From contig JBCBSQ010000007.1 of NCBI GenBank assembly GCA_039819085.1, forward strand, positions 1 through 64,000: 64,000 nucleotides of DNA, written 5' to 3'. Under the pieces are notes generated by a model that had not been told where the DNA came from, ran no database searches, and worked only from the letters and a program-made list of their open reading frames with translations. This document shows positions 1-8,936 of this stretch, one piece after another. Made by a program: the position numbers and the translations under genes. The DNA comes from MED-G105 sp039819085. Its GTDB lineage: Bacteria; Pseudomonadota; Alphaproteobacteria; Caulobacterales; Parvularculaceae. How positions within the stretch are numbered: position 1 is the first letter of the stretch; the number at the start of each line of letters is the position of its first letter.

Positions 1-65
1 TCCCGATTTTTGTGACGCGACGGAAATTCGCGATCGCGGACAAGTAGGGAAGGTGGCCAGTTTCG

Positions 66-929
66 ATGACCGAACAAGGACGAATGCAGGAACGGTCCCA
101 GGGAATAAGCAAATGGCGGCGTGCGACCGTTCATTGGACGCGAACGGTCGGCTCAGAATTCGTTGGGCGTTTTCGGAATGTCCACGATCGTTGGTTGTTG
201 GCGTTCGTCCTGGGGATTGGCGGCGCATTGACTGGACCGTATGGAAGCTTCTTCACTCTCGAGCTCTGGCCGCGCGTCCTCTATTGGCAGGCGGTTATCC
301 TTGGCAGCTTCGCCAACTGGCGCATGATCGAGTCGGTGGTGGAGCGAATTGTCGGGGATCAGTCGTATATTGCGAAGCGCATCGTGGTGACGGCGCCTTT
401 CGCGATCGTGAATTCGACTTATGTCTTGATCCTACTGGCGGTGATCGCATGGCTCCAAAACGATCAATTGCGAGTCGGGTGGCGCAGCCTCGTCATCAGC
501 CACCTGACGCTTTCGACCATGGTCGTGTTGCCGGCGATCGTTATCGTCCGGCGCATGCGCGGCGATCTGGAATCAAAAGCCGGCGGTGAGGCGATCGCCT
601 TCCTGACGGAAAAGCTTCCTGGGCCCTTGCGCGGACAGAAGCCTTACGCCCTCGCCGCGGAAGGGCACTATGTCCGGGTCCATACGCCAATCGGCGACGA
701 GCTGATTACGATGCGGTTCGAAGACGCGCTTGCGGCGGTGGTGGGGATCGAAGGCGTTCAGACGCATCGCTCCTGGTGGGTGGCGACGGACGCCGTCGAC
801 GAGGTCCGTCGGACTGGATCGGCCTATGAGGCTGTATTGGACTCCGGCCTGACCGTCCCGGTCGGCAGGAGACGCAAGGCGGATGTGACGAAAGCGCTTC
901 GCGAACGCGCGCCCAATGATGAGCGATAG
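66..929 (+). CDS. Membrane-bound LytTR-family transcriptional regulator
   Basis: The protein has 287 residues. Its N-terminal half holds about four hydrophobic segments (roughly residues 44-160, including WLLAFVLGIGG and VILILLA-like stretches). The C-terminal ~100 residues read as a LytTR DNA-binding domain: ALAAEGHYVRVHT, then EGVQTHRSWWVA and a final VPVGRRRK typical of the family's last strand. LytTR domains bind promoter DNA through beta strands, and this membrane-anchored form is known in Proteobacteria. No partner kinase is adjacent, so the membrane part may itself sense a signal (inference). The start is an ATG behind a GGAAGG-like sequence; an in-frame ATG at 84 is an alternative. 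Confidence 0.85.
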   Translation: MTEQGRMQERSQGISKWRRATVHWTRTVGSEFVGRFRNVHDRWLLAFVLGIGGALTGPYGSFFTLELWPRVLYWQAVILGSFANWRMIESVVERIVGDQSYIAKRIVVTAPFAIVNSTYVLILLAVIAWLQNDQLRVGWRSLVISHLTLSTMVVLPAIVIVRRMRGDLESKAGGEAIAFLTEKLPGPLRGQKPYALAAEGHYVRVHTPIGDELITMRFEDALAAVVGIEGVQTHRSWWVATDAVDEVRRTGSAYEAVLDSGLTVPVGRRRKADVTKALRERAPNDER

Positions 930-1219
930 AATAGTGGGCATTTAGAGTTCCAGTCGCTTATTGAGGCGAATGCGCTGGAAATTCGCGTCTCTCTCGGGAC
1001 GTCAATTCAGGGAGGCGCGCGCCCCAGCCGGGGCGATTGAACGGCCCACGTGGCGGCGGCGGAACGCGGCGCCTGGCAAACTCAAGGCCAGGGGTCCTTC
1101 GACGGCGCGATGCATTCAGGTCACCAATGCCCACTGCGATGACATCGTCGGCGGTTAGCTCCGGATCTAGCGCAGACCATGCGTCAAAGGCGCGGTTCGG
1201 AATGGCTCGCTCGGATCGT

Positions 1220-2113
1220 TCACGGGTCGTAGGCGACTCGAAAGCCAATGTGTACGGAGGAAAAATCATCCTCCTGGCCCTGACGCGCCTCGGCGCGATA
1301 ACGCAAGCAGTAGTTTGGCGCGCACAGGAACGATCCGCCTTTGATCGTTGATTGCCCGGATCTGAACGGGCTCGACGTCCACTCCCAGACATTGCCCGTC
1401 ATGTCGTATAGGCCTGCTGCGCCGGGGGCGAAGCAGCCGACTGGCGATACGCCGGTGAAGCCGTCAACGGCGTCGTCTTTGAACGGAAAAAACCCCTGCC
1501 AGGTATTGGCGATCGGGCGTCCGCTCTCATCGTAGGCGGCGGACGTCGGGCGCGATTCATCGGGTCGGTCGAGGCGGGCGGCGTATTCCCATTCCGCTTC
1601 GCTTGGCAGGCGTCCGCCCGCCCATGCCGCAAACGCCATCGCGTCGCGGCGAGACACATGGACGACGGGGAGACGTTCTTTCCCGTCGATCGACGAGCCT
1701 TCGCCATAGGGCGCGCGCCAGGTTGCGCTTCGATCAAGGCGCCAGCCGCCAGGGGCGCCGTTTCGGGGCGGCGTGAAGACGGCCGAGCCGGCGGACGAAC
1801 CATCAGAAAGCAGTTTCTCCGCGTCGGTGACGTAGCCCGTTGCGGCCACAAACGCCGCAAACCGTTCATTCGTGACTTCGAAGGCCTCGATTTCAAAGGC
1901 TTCGACATCCGTCGGCCGCGGCGGCGCTTCCTCCGGCAGGACCGCCTGTTCCGAGGGCTGAAGCGCGCCTTGCTCAATAGAGATGCGTCTATACGGAACG
2001 TCCGGCGCCATCTCGCAGGCGCCGATGGCGTCTTGGCGCCCGATTTGTTCCTCGTCGCCCGGTCCTTCGCAGCCGATCAACGCAACTGCAGCGAAGAGGG
2101 CGGCCCGGCTCAC
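1220..2113 (-). CDS. Formylglycine-generating enzyme / sulfatase-modifying factor (FGE-sulfatase domain)
   Basis: A 297-residue FGE-family protein. Hallmarks are VVHVSRRDAMAFAAWAGGRLPSE, GLYDMTGNVWEWTSS and the C-terminal GGSFLCAPNYCLRYR. The last carries the two redox cysteines, spaced as in aerobic copper-dependent FGE, which oxidises the sulfatase active-site Cys to formylglycine. The N-terminus (LIGC) looks like a lipoprotein signal, so it would act in the envelope. The GTG start overlaps the stop of the upstream TetR gene (GTGA), which shows translational coupling. The Cys-type sulfatase it would activate is one gene further upstream. The intact cysteine pair argues for a real maturase rather than one of the many non-catalytic FGE-domain proteins. 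Confidence 0.9.
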   Translation of the reverse strand: MSRAALFAAVALIGCEGPGDEEQIGRQDAIGACEMAPDVPYRRISIEQGALQPSEQAVLPEEAPPRPTDVEAFEIEAFEVTNERFAAFVAATGYVTDAEKLLSDGSSAGSAVFTPPRNGAPGGWRLDRSATWRAPYGEGSSIDGKERLPVVHVSRRDAMAFAAWAGGRLPSEAEWEYAARLDRPDESRPTSAAYDESGRPIANTWQGFFPFKDDAVDGFTGVSPVGCFAPGAAGLYDMTGNVWEWTSSPFRSGQSTIKGGSFLCAPNYCLRYRAEARQGQEDDFSSVHIGFRVAYDP

Positions 2114-2754
2114 GTCTCGTCAGCGAGAATCGAATCGACAAGCAGTCGAACCGCCGCTTTCGTCTGCCGCGCGCTTAAGCCCTCGTCCTGTCGCAAGCGC
2201 CGCCAGCCCTCGAAACTGAGCGCAAGCAAGAGCGCTGAGTATTTCGTCTTCTGACGCCGAATTTTCGCCGGCAGCACTTCGGCGAGGCCCTCGCGCTCGC
2301 CGGCGAGGAAGTATTCGTACTGGGCCATCAGGTAGGCTGAGCGAAATCGACGCAAGCTCGCCGCCAGCTTGATGGGCCAAACGTGCTCAAACACGATGGC
2401 GCGCCGATCGATAAGTTCGTTCATCTGTTCACGCCAGTTTTTCGAACCATAGGGCGCATCGAGTATCGGGCGCACCTCCGCCTCCGTGCGCACGCCCATC
2501 TCACGCATGAGCGAATCCATGTCGTCGATATGACGGAAAGTGGTTCGCAGACTGACATTTGCCTCTTCGGCGATCTTTGCGACCGTCGGCGCTGGATCCC
2601 CACCCCGAATGAGGCGGAAAAGGGCGTCGATGATCCGTTGGCGGCTTCTGACGCTACGGAGCTTACGGCCGTCGCCTCCTGCTTCATTGATGGCTCTTTC
2701 AGCGTCAGGCGATCTGACGGCGAGGGCCGTTTCGGATGGCTTTGGTCGCTTCAT
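2110..2754 (-). CDS. TetR-family transcriptional regulator
   Basis: The N-terminal helix-turn-helix is clear: RSRQRIIDALFRLIRGG, then TVAKIAEEANVSLRTTFRHI, about residues 35-85. A helical ligand-binding half follows. I chose the ATG at 2754 (MKRPKPSE), giving 214 residues; the longer reading frame would run into the sulfatase gene. It lies between sulfatase and FGE on the same strand, 46 bp after the sulfatase stop and overlapping the FGE start. It probably represses or tunes this sulfatase operon in response to a substrate or product (inference from position). Its ligand is unknown. Confidence 0.85.
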   Translation of the reverse strand: MKRPKPSETALAVRSPDAERAINEAGGDGRKLRSVRSRQRIIDALFRLIRGGDPAPTVAKIAEEANVSLRTTFRHIDDMDSLMREMGVRTEAEVRPILDAPYGSKNWREQMNELIDRRAIVFEHVWPIKLAASLRRFRSAYLMAQYEYFLAGEREGLAEVLPAKIRRQKTKYSALLLALSFEGWRRLRQDEGLSARQTKAAVRLLVDSILADET

Positions 2755-2800
2755 TGAGAATGTCGTACCATGATCTTTAACAGGCCGTCCAAGCGCGGCG

Positions 2801-4480
2801 TCAATTTGGCCAGTAGAGCACGAGGTCGCCGTCGACGACCGGTTCATCAAGCGTTTTGTCGATGGCGATCGGGCCCTCGATCACGTAAGGGTAAAGCGGC
2901 TCGCGGGCCTCACTCTGGTGGGCGTCGAGGGCGGCGGTCAAACGTTCGACAATGTCTGGCCGGGCCGTGGAGATGTTGTTCTGCTCGGTCGGGTCGACGG
3001 CCAAATCATAGAGGAAAACGCTTTCGGGATTGCGCGTGCGTTGAAGCTTGAAATCGCCTTCGCGCACCACTTGATAATAGGCGCTCTGCCAGAAGATCCT
3101 TTCATGGGGCGGTTCGGACGGGGCTTCGTCGCTGAGATACGGAAGCAGGTTCTTGCCGTCGATGATGCGATCCGCCGGCAGCTCAGCGGCGCCGGCCGCG
3201 GCGAGGGTGGGGGCGAGATCGATATGCGCGACGGGCGCGTCGACAACCGCGCCGGGCTTGATTTTGCTCGGCCAGCTGACGAATAGGGGCACTCGAATAC
3301 CGCCCTCAAAGAGCGTCAGTTTCCAGCCGCGATAAGGCGCGTTGATGTCGGGAAGCCCCACATAGCCGGCCCCGCCATTGTCGCTGGTGAACACCACAAT
3401 CGTATTCTCCAGGAGATCTTCTTCTTCGAGCTTGTCGAGGATCCGGCCAACGCTCCTGTCAAGCGATCGCACCATCGCCGCATAAGTGCGCAGCCGATGG
3501 GGCTTGATGTCGCCGACAGCGTCATAGTCCTCTTTCGTCGCCTGTAGCGGCGTGTGAACCCCCCAATGGGCGAGATACAAAAAGAATGGACGGTTCTTGT
3601 TTTGCTCAATCACCTTGATGGATTCGTCGGTCCAATAATCGGTCAGATACCCTCCGGGCTCGAACCAATCGCTATCGTTGAAGGAGGCGGCGTAGCGAAA
3701 GGCTGTCCAGAGAAACCGATCGATGGGGTCAAAGTCGAGTCTCGCGTTGACGACATTCGGATCGTCTTCCGGTAAGAAGAGGCCGCTCGCCATGAGAAGA
3801 CTGTCGTCAAAGCCTTGGGCGTTTGGGGAAAACTGCGCATGGCGTCCAAGATGCCATTTGCCGATATGAGCGGTGTAGTAGCCGGCGTCGCGCAGCATTT
3901 CCGCAATCGTAACCTCAGAGCCCGGAAGACCTTGCGCCTCGTAGGGCGGAGCGGCCCTTAGATTGGCTTCGTTCAAGATGATTTCCGGCAGGCGATTTTC
4001 CTTGTCTTGATTCCTCATACTGTTGCCGAACATGGTGACGACGCGTGACATGCCTTCCGGGGTCGGCGTAAACTCAAAGCCCGTGCGCGTCGGGTATCGG
4101 CCCGTCATCAACATGGCCCGCGAGGGCGCGCAACTCGACGTGCCCGAATAGGCTTGCGTGAAGACCGCGCCGCTCGCCGCAAGCCGGTCGATGTTTGGCG
4201 TCGGCGCAGCGCCGTCGGCGACCCCGCCCCCGAAGGTTGAAATGTCGTTGATGCCGAGATCGTCCGCCAAGATGAAAACGATGTTCGGCGGTCGTCCCTG
4301 AGGGGAAGAGGGCGCCGTCGCAGGGCCGCTCGGCCAGTCGACTTCGCGATGCGGACCGATCGGCGTTTGATCCATGCGATGCCGGACGATCTCAAGCATG
4401 ATTTCATTGCGATAAACGCCTGCGAGGCCGCCCAACAAAACGAGCGCCAGTAGTGCTGTCACGACAATACGGACCATCAT
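2801..4480 (-). CDS. Secreted/membrane-anchored Cys-type sulfatase (arylsulfatase family, type I)
   Basis: A 559-residue alkaline-phosphatase-superfamily sulfatase. It shows NIVFILADDLG (metal-binding Asp73/Asp74) and SGTSSCAPSRAMLMTGRYP, whose CxPSR signature puts the formylglycine-precursor Cys at residue 117. Further landmarks are HIGKWHLG and FTSDNGGAGY. An N-terminal hydrophobic segment (about residues 4-22) indicates export or anchoring. The enzyme hydrolyses sulfate esters; the substrate (aryl, steroid or carbohydrate) cannot be read from sequence. AGGAG precedes two adjacent ATGs, so translation may begin at 4477. The dedicated FGE two genes downstream supports a catalytically active enzyme. 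Confidence 0.93.
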   Translation of the reverse strand: MMVRIVVTALLALVLLGGLAGVYRNEIMLEIVRHRMDQTPIGPHREVDWPSGPATAPSSPQGRPPNIVFILADDLGINDISTFGGGVADGAAPTPNIDRLAASGAVFTQAYSGTSSCAPSRAMLMTGRYPTRTGFEFTPTPEGMSRVVTMFGNSMRNQDKENRLPEIILNEANLRAAPPYEAQGLPGSEVTIAEMLRDAGYYTAHIGKWHLGRHAQFSPNAQGFDDSLLMASGLFLPEDDPNVVNARLDFDPIDRFLWTAFRYAASFNDSDWFEPGGYLTDYWTDESIKVIEQNKNRPFFLYLAHWGVHTPLQATKEDYDAVGDIKPHRLRTYAAMVRSLDRSVGRILDKLEEEDLLENTIVVFTSDNGGAGYVGLPDINAPYRGWKLTLFEGGIRVPLFVSWPSKIKPGAVVDAPVAHIDLAPTLAAAGAAELPADRIIDGKNLLPYLSDEAPSEPPHERIFWQSAYYQVVREGDFKLQRTRNPESVFLYDLAVDPTEQNNISTARPDIVERLTAALDAHQSEAREPLYPYVIEGPIAIDKTLDEPVVDGDLVLYWPN

Positions 4481-4642
4481 TCAACTCCTGCCGTTACGGC
4501 GCCTCACTTTCACACGAAGCGACGACCTGTAAGACTATTAACACACCATATGCCAATATAAAGCACTGAGCACCACAAGGCGCCGGCGCTAGTCGATGGG
4601 CGCGCTGATGCGGAAGGGCGCGAAGAGTTTGGCTTTCGCCTC

Positions 4643-5482
4643 TCACTTATGCGCCTCGCTGGCGATGACGACGGTTCGTGAAAGGCCGCGGTCGCGATCG
4701 GCCAACGCTTTCTGATACGCTGGTATCTGCTCCATATAGAGGATCGCCGTGGGGTCCGGATACATCATCGCCGCCAAGTCGTCCCATTCCCCCATGGTCG
4801 GACCTGATCGCGCGTCAATCAGTACGCGGGCGATGCGGCCTGCGAACAGGAACTGACCGCCGACCTGATGAACCGATTGCATCGCCTGCATGCCGTAACG
4901 TCGATACGCCGCGCGCCCGCCCTCAGGGGAAGATGCGCTTTCCGGGAAGTAGGCCAGAAAGTTCATCATAGTGAGTTGGCGCTCCGGAGTGGCGGTCGTC
5001 AGTTTCCTGATCGCCTCATCCGTCGGCAGAACGTCCTTTCTGCCATCGATTTCGTCGATGCTTTTGGGCAATGCGCCGCTTGGACGACGGGCGAGACCGA
5101 GCAAATGCCGGCCGCGCAATAGGCCCAGGGCGAGGGCTGGAACGCGCACCAGCGCCACTTCCGCGGCGAAGATATCCAGGACGTCACCTTCGGCGTTGGT
5201 CAGCTCGGAAAGCGCGCCATCGTCCGGAAAAATAAGAAACTCGGTCCAATAGGCGGTGTCGGCGCCAATTAAAGGAAAGGCTGCGCGGCTGCGCCATAGC
5301 GCCTTGTCGCTGGCGTCAAGATCCAAGGTCGATGACGCGCTTTTCCTGACGGCGACAAAAACGATCGTTTCGTGCTTCTGCAGAACGGTCGAGGGCTGAA
5401 CGGCCCCAAGCGCATAGGTAGCGGCCAGCCCCAGCAAGAACGCCGAAATCGTCGCGAATGCCGTCCACTTAAGAATGGTCAT
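4643..5482 (-). CDS. Exported protein with DUF1330-like ferredoxin-fold half
   Basis: A 279-residue protein with an N-terminal hydrophobic segment (FATISAFLLGLAATYALG). The C-terminal half resembles a DUF1330-type dimeric alpha/beta barrel: MMNFLAYFPE, then YGMQAMQSVHQVGGQFLFAG, WDDLAAMMYPDP and YMEQIPAYQKALADR. The first half looks like a diverged second copy of the same fold (ETIVFVAV, AYWTEFLIFPD). The ATG at 5482 follows GAGGG at proper spacing; a TTG at 5494 is less likely. It lies 22 bp after the alkylsulfatase-like gene and is probably cotranscribed. Function unknown; such folds often bind or rearrange small organic substrates. Confidence 0.6.
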   Translation of the reverse strand: MTILKWTAFATISAFLLGLAATYALGAVQPSTVLQKHETIVFVAVRKSASSTLDLDASDKALWRSRAAFPLIGADTAYWTEFLIFPDDGALSELTNAEGDVLDIFAAEVALVRVPALALGLLRGRHLLGLARRPSGALPKSIDEIDGRKDVLPTDEAIRKLTTATPERQLTMMNFLAYFPESASSPEGGRAAYRRYGMQAMQSVHQVGGQFLFAGRIARVLIDARSGPTMGEWDDLAAMMYPDPTAILYMEQIPAYQKALADRDRGLSRTVVIASEAHK

Positions 5483-5504
5483 GTCGACCCTCAACTCGTT
5501 TCGC

Positions 5505-7556
5505 TCATGGGGACGCGATCGGAAAATCCGCAGGCGGCTGATCTAGCGAGTCAAAGAACGCCGTCACCGCGCCGCGGTCTCCCTTAATCTTGAGCTTGCC
5601 CGTCGCCATGAGAACGATTGCGCGGCGCCGGCCGAGGACGAGCTCATTGAAAAGAGCGCGCGTCGTTTCAAACGTCGCCGCTGGTTCATTCGACGGAACG
5701 CCGAAGCGGGGAATGATCGCGTCCGCGCCGACAATGACGCCGACTTTTTCATTGGTGTCGGTGAACTCAAAATTGATCTGGAATGGGTCTCGATCGAGCT
5801 TCTCGGGGCGGTACCGAACGGCGAGGGCGTCAAACAGATCCGCTGTCGGCACTGACGCAAGGAACGCCTGGCTTGCGTCCTGAAGCTCGCTTGGGCCGCG
5901 TTTTCCCGTCCTCAACTCCTGAGCGGCCGCCAGAAAATAGTTTCGCCAGGCGCCGCTCTCGGCCTGATAGCCCAATTGCTCGTAGGTCGCCGCGAGCCAG
6001 GTCGCGGCCTCCTTGTCTTCGGAAGCCGCGAAGACGAGCTGATTGAAGAGCTCGGCCGCCCAACGATAATCGCCTTGCGCGAACGCGCTTTTGCCCGCCT
6101 CCAGGGTTCGCTCGCGGCCGCCCATCGCAGCGACGAAGCGCTCAGCGCGAGGAACGGCGCCATGCTGATAGAAGTTGGCCGGAACCCCGTCCCACCAACC
6201 GAAGTAGAACTGATAGACCGCCTTCGCATTGTGGGCGTACGAACCGTAAAAGCCACGTGCGCCGGGGTGCGTCTTGGCGACCGCTGGCTCGCCCGATTGC
6301 TCCGGTATCTCATGGATTGTGCCGCCGGCATTGGCGCGTCGAAGCGTTTGGTCGTGCAACGCTCGGTATGCGTCTCGATGGGCGCGAAGACGCTCCTTGA
6401 CGGCGTCTTCGCCCCAGGCCGGCCAGTGATGCGACGCAAAGATCACGTCGGACTTGTCGCCATAGTCAACTAAGGCGCGGTCGATCACCTTGCTCCAGCG
6501 CAGCGCGTCGCGCGCCTTTGCGCCGCGCAAGGTCAATGTGTTGTGGAGCGTTCCGGTGACGACTTCCGCAGCGCAAAATGCTCTGAAATCGGGGAGATAG
6601 AACATGAATTCCGCCGGCGCTTCGGTGCCGGCGGCGTCCATGAACTCAAACCTGACGCCGTCGATCGCGCGTTCGACATTGTCTCCGGATATTTCCTCCG
6701 TCGGCGGAACGAGACTGATGCTGCCGCTCGATAATCCGGGGCCAAGGCCGACCCCGATCCGACCGGCGGGGCCTGGCGCAAGGGTTCGGCCAAACATCAG
6801 AACCGCGCGCCGGCCCATATGTGGTCCGGCGAGGAGGTTTTCCGTCACCGCCTCTCTCGTGAACCCGTCCGGCGCGATGATCGGTATCCGCGCTCTTGCG
6901 TCAGGGTCTTCAGGCAGCACGCCCTCAGCGCCGCCGAAATGGTCCGCATGGCTATGGGTGTAGATAAGGGCGCTTACGGGGCGCTCGCCAAGGGCGTCAT
7001 TGACGAGGGCGAGAGCCGCGGCGGCCGCTTCGACGCTCGTCAACGGGTCGATGACGATCCAACCCGTCTCGCCACGGATCACCGACATCACCGCAAGGTC
7101 GTACCCGCGCACCTGATAGATCCCGTCAACGACCTCGAAGACGCCATGGATCGCCGCGAGTTGGGATTGCCGCCATAGCTTTGGGTGCGCCGTCTTGGGC
7201 GCGGCTCCGTTGACGAAGTCGAGGGCGTCGACGCGCCAGATCGCCTCTCCTTTTTTGTTCAGGATCGCCGGGGCTTCTATCTGGGCGATCAAGCCGCGCT
7301 TTGCGTTCGCCACGACCTGGTCGTTGAAGAGGCCGGAATTGTCGCGGGCTTCGGCGTTCGCCGCTTCGGTCGCGGGCGTCGCCACGCCAGGCTCAGGCGG
7401 CGCGAGCAATGCAGGTTCTGGCGTCTGGTCGTCCAACGCCTCGGCGTTTTTCGGCGTCGGCGCTTCTGCGACGTCTCCGCCGCATCCGATCGCAAGGCCC
7501 GACAGAGACAAGAGCAAAAGCGTTCGCCAAACCGCCAGCAAGCAGGGTGTCTTCAA
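5505..7556 (-). CDS. SdsA-like alkyl sulfatase, metallo-beta-lactamase fold (type III sulfatase)
   Basis: A 683-residue lipoprotein-like protein (LAIGC near residue 25). The zinc motif THSHADHFGG (His201, His203, Asp205, His206) begins an MBL domain, with later FASHHWPAWG. A dimerisation region (FYGSYAHNAKAVYQFYFGWWDG) and a C-terminal SCP2-like domain follow, as in SdsA1/BDS1. These enzymes hydrolyse long-chain alkyl sulfates such as SDS with a binuclear zinc centre and need no formylglycine. The TTG start is supported by GGAGG eight bases upstream. It sits 12 bp after the DUF1254 gene in the same operon, so two mechanistically unrelated sulfatases share a cluster. Confidence 0.88.
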   Translation of the reverse strand: MKTPCLLAVWRTLLLLSLSGLAIGCGGDVAEAPTPKNAEALDDQTPEPALLAPPEPGVATPATEAANAEARDNSGLFNDQVVANAKRGLIAQIEAPAILNKKGEAIWRVDALDFVNGAAPKTAHPKLWRQSQLAAIHGVFEVVDGIYQVRGYDLAVMSVIRGETGWIVIDPLTSVEAAAAALALVNDALGERPVSALIYTHSHADHFGGAEGVLPEDPDARARIPIIAPDGFTREAVTENLLAGPHMGRRAVLMFGRTLAPGPAGRIGVGLGPGLSSGSISLVPPTEEISGDNVERAIDGVRFEFMDAAGTEAPAEFMFYLPDFRAFCAAEVVTGTLHNTLTLRGAKARDALRWSKVIDRALVDYGDKSDVIFASHHWPAWGEDAVKERLRAHRDAYRALHDQTLRRANAGGTIHEIPEQSGEPAVAKTHPGARGFYGSYAHNAKAVYQFYFGWWDGVPANFYQHGAVPRAERFVAAMGGRERTLEAGKSAFAQGDYRWAAELFNQLVFAASEDKEAATWLAATYEQLGYQAESGAWRNYFLAAAQELRTGKRGPSELQDASQAFLASVPTADLFDALAVRYRPEKLDRDPFQINFEFTDTNEKVGVIVGADAIIPRFGVPSNEPAATFETTRALFNELVLGRRRAIVLMATGKLKIKGDRGAVTAFFDSLDQPPADFPIASP

Positions 7557-7568
7557 GGTGTTGACCTC

Positions 7569-8936
7569 CTATTGAACCAGGTCGCGCGAAATCGGCCCTA
7601 TCGCCCGGAGGGACGGGGGCGGCCAGTTTTCGTCCAGAGCGACCGCGTCCGGTCGATACAGCCGGAGCGTCGCGCGGAAAGGACCATCCGGAGCAGGGAG
7701 CCAGTTTTCGGTTTGTTCAGGCGCTGTAGAGGATAAAATAATCCGTATAGGGCCATCTTCGGAACGTCTAAGATGCTTCGACCGGTCCCCGATCGCGAAA
7801 CGATCCAGCGAATTGCCGAAGAGGAAATACCGTCCGTCGCTCGAAGGTTCGTAGACGGTCAAAGACCAGAAAGAGCGAGCCGGCAGCCCTTCGATTGGAA
7901 TGTCGAAGGTGTAGCCGACTGATCCATTGAGGGGCGACCCATTGGCGTCGGTGTCAGTCGAAAAGTAGAGCGCTTCGTTTGATGGCAGCGCGCCGAGGCC
8001 AATCTTGGCGACGCCTGCGCGCTTCGCGTCGTCCGAACCGAACGCGGCGATGTTCTTGGGTGGACGCCGCCAGGAGGTCTCGGCAACAGGAGGGCTGGCC
8101 GTGGCTCGCTCCAGCGCTTGGTCGACGCGGCTTCCAATGACGCGCCAGAGCAGCCTCTGATACGCCGAAGGTGAGCGGCCATCGCCGTCAAGTCCAGCAT
8201 TTTGAAAAGCGGCGCCGCGGCGGCGATGCTGATAGTCCGGCGGCAATCGCTGCAACATCTTATTCGCGATGGTCAGCACGGATTCCGGGTCGGGATCGCC
8301 CTCAGCAAGGTGTATGTCCGGGGCCCATACGCCGTGCGGCGCATCGTGCGTCACCGTCAGCTCATCCTGCCAGGCGTGCGCGGCCGCAAAGTCGTCAGCG
8401 TCCGCCGCCAGCACACGCGCCAGCATCCAAACGTCGCGGGTCGGCGCTCGAACGAACTGAACCCCCTCAGGAGCGTCGCCAATCCAGTCCGGCCCGGCGA
8501 GGAACAGTTCTTTCCGGCCGTCTTTTTGCGACTGGGAAATCAGATGAAAAACATCTGTAAACGGATCAAGAAACGCAATCGAGGCGTATGGCGCGCCTGA
8601 CGCCGGAATGGCGATCTTCGCAGGGCCGGCGGCCAGGTCGAAAACCGCCAAACTGTAGAGCGTATCGACATTCGGCATCGTGACCCGACGAGTTGTTTCG
8701 TCCGCAAGTTCACGGGCGTGCAACAGTCGATTGACCGAGGCGTGCGGCGCGTCCTCGCTCGGCGTCGTCAGCGTCTTCGCCGTTTTTGCGAAGACATAAG
8801 GCGCATACGCGTAAAGATAAGCGTCTTTTGCAATGCGCGCGTCACTCAGGATTTTTGCGCCGCACAACAGTAACGCGGCTATGATGACGGCGCCGATGAA
8901 GGCGAGGTTCCTGGGAATTGACGCAGCATATGCCAT
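7569..8936 (-). CDS. DUF1254/DUF1214 domain protein, membrane anchored
   Basis: About 455 residues with an N-terminal membrane segment (LAFIGAVIIAALLLCGAKIL). The N-terminal part matches DUF1254 (DAYLYAYAPYVFAKTAK, TMPNVDTLYSLAVFDL). The C-terminal part matches DUF1214 (RSFWSLTVYEPSSDGRYFL, GPFRATLRLYRPD). This two-domain family is widespread, has jelly-roll-like folds and no firmly established reaction. It is the first gene of the minus-strand sulfatase cluster. The ATG at 8936 is used here; a TTG at 8948 is possible and neither has a strong ribosome-binding site. Position suggests a role with sulfated or related organics (inference). Confidence 0.75.
   Translation of the reverse strand: MAYAASIPRNLAFIGAVIIAALLLCGAKILSDARIAKDAYLYAYAPYVFAKTAKTLTTPSEDAPHASVNRLLHARELADETTRRVTMPNVDTLYSLAVFDLAAGPAKIAIPASGAPYASIAFLDPFTDVFHLISQSQKDGRKELFLAGPDWIGDAPEGVQFVRAPTRDVWMLARVLAADADDFAAAHAWQDELTVTHDAPHGVWAPDIHLAEGDPDPESVLTIANKMLQRLPPDYQHRRRGAAFQNAGLDGDGRSPSAYQRLLWRVIGSRVDQALERATASPPVAETSWRRPPKNIAAFGSDDAKRAGVAKIGLGALPSNEALYFSTDTDANGSPLNGSVGYTFDIPIEGLPARSFWSLTVYEPSSDGRYFLFGNSLDRFAIGDRSKHLRRSEDGPIRIILSSTAPEQTENWLPAPDGPFRATLRLYRPDAVALDENWPPPSLRAIGPISRDLVQ

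Noticed and set aside
2755..2850. Longer TetR protein starting at 2850
   Set aside because: The extension overlaps the sulfatase C-terminus and lacks domain character; the ATG at 2754 gives a normal-size TetR.
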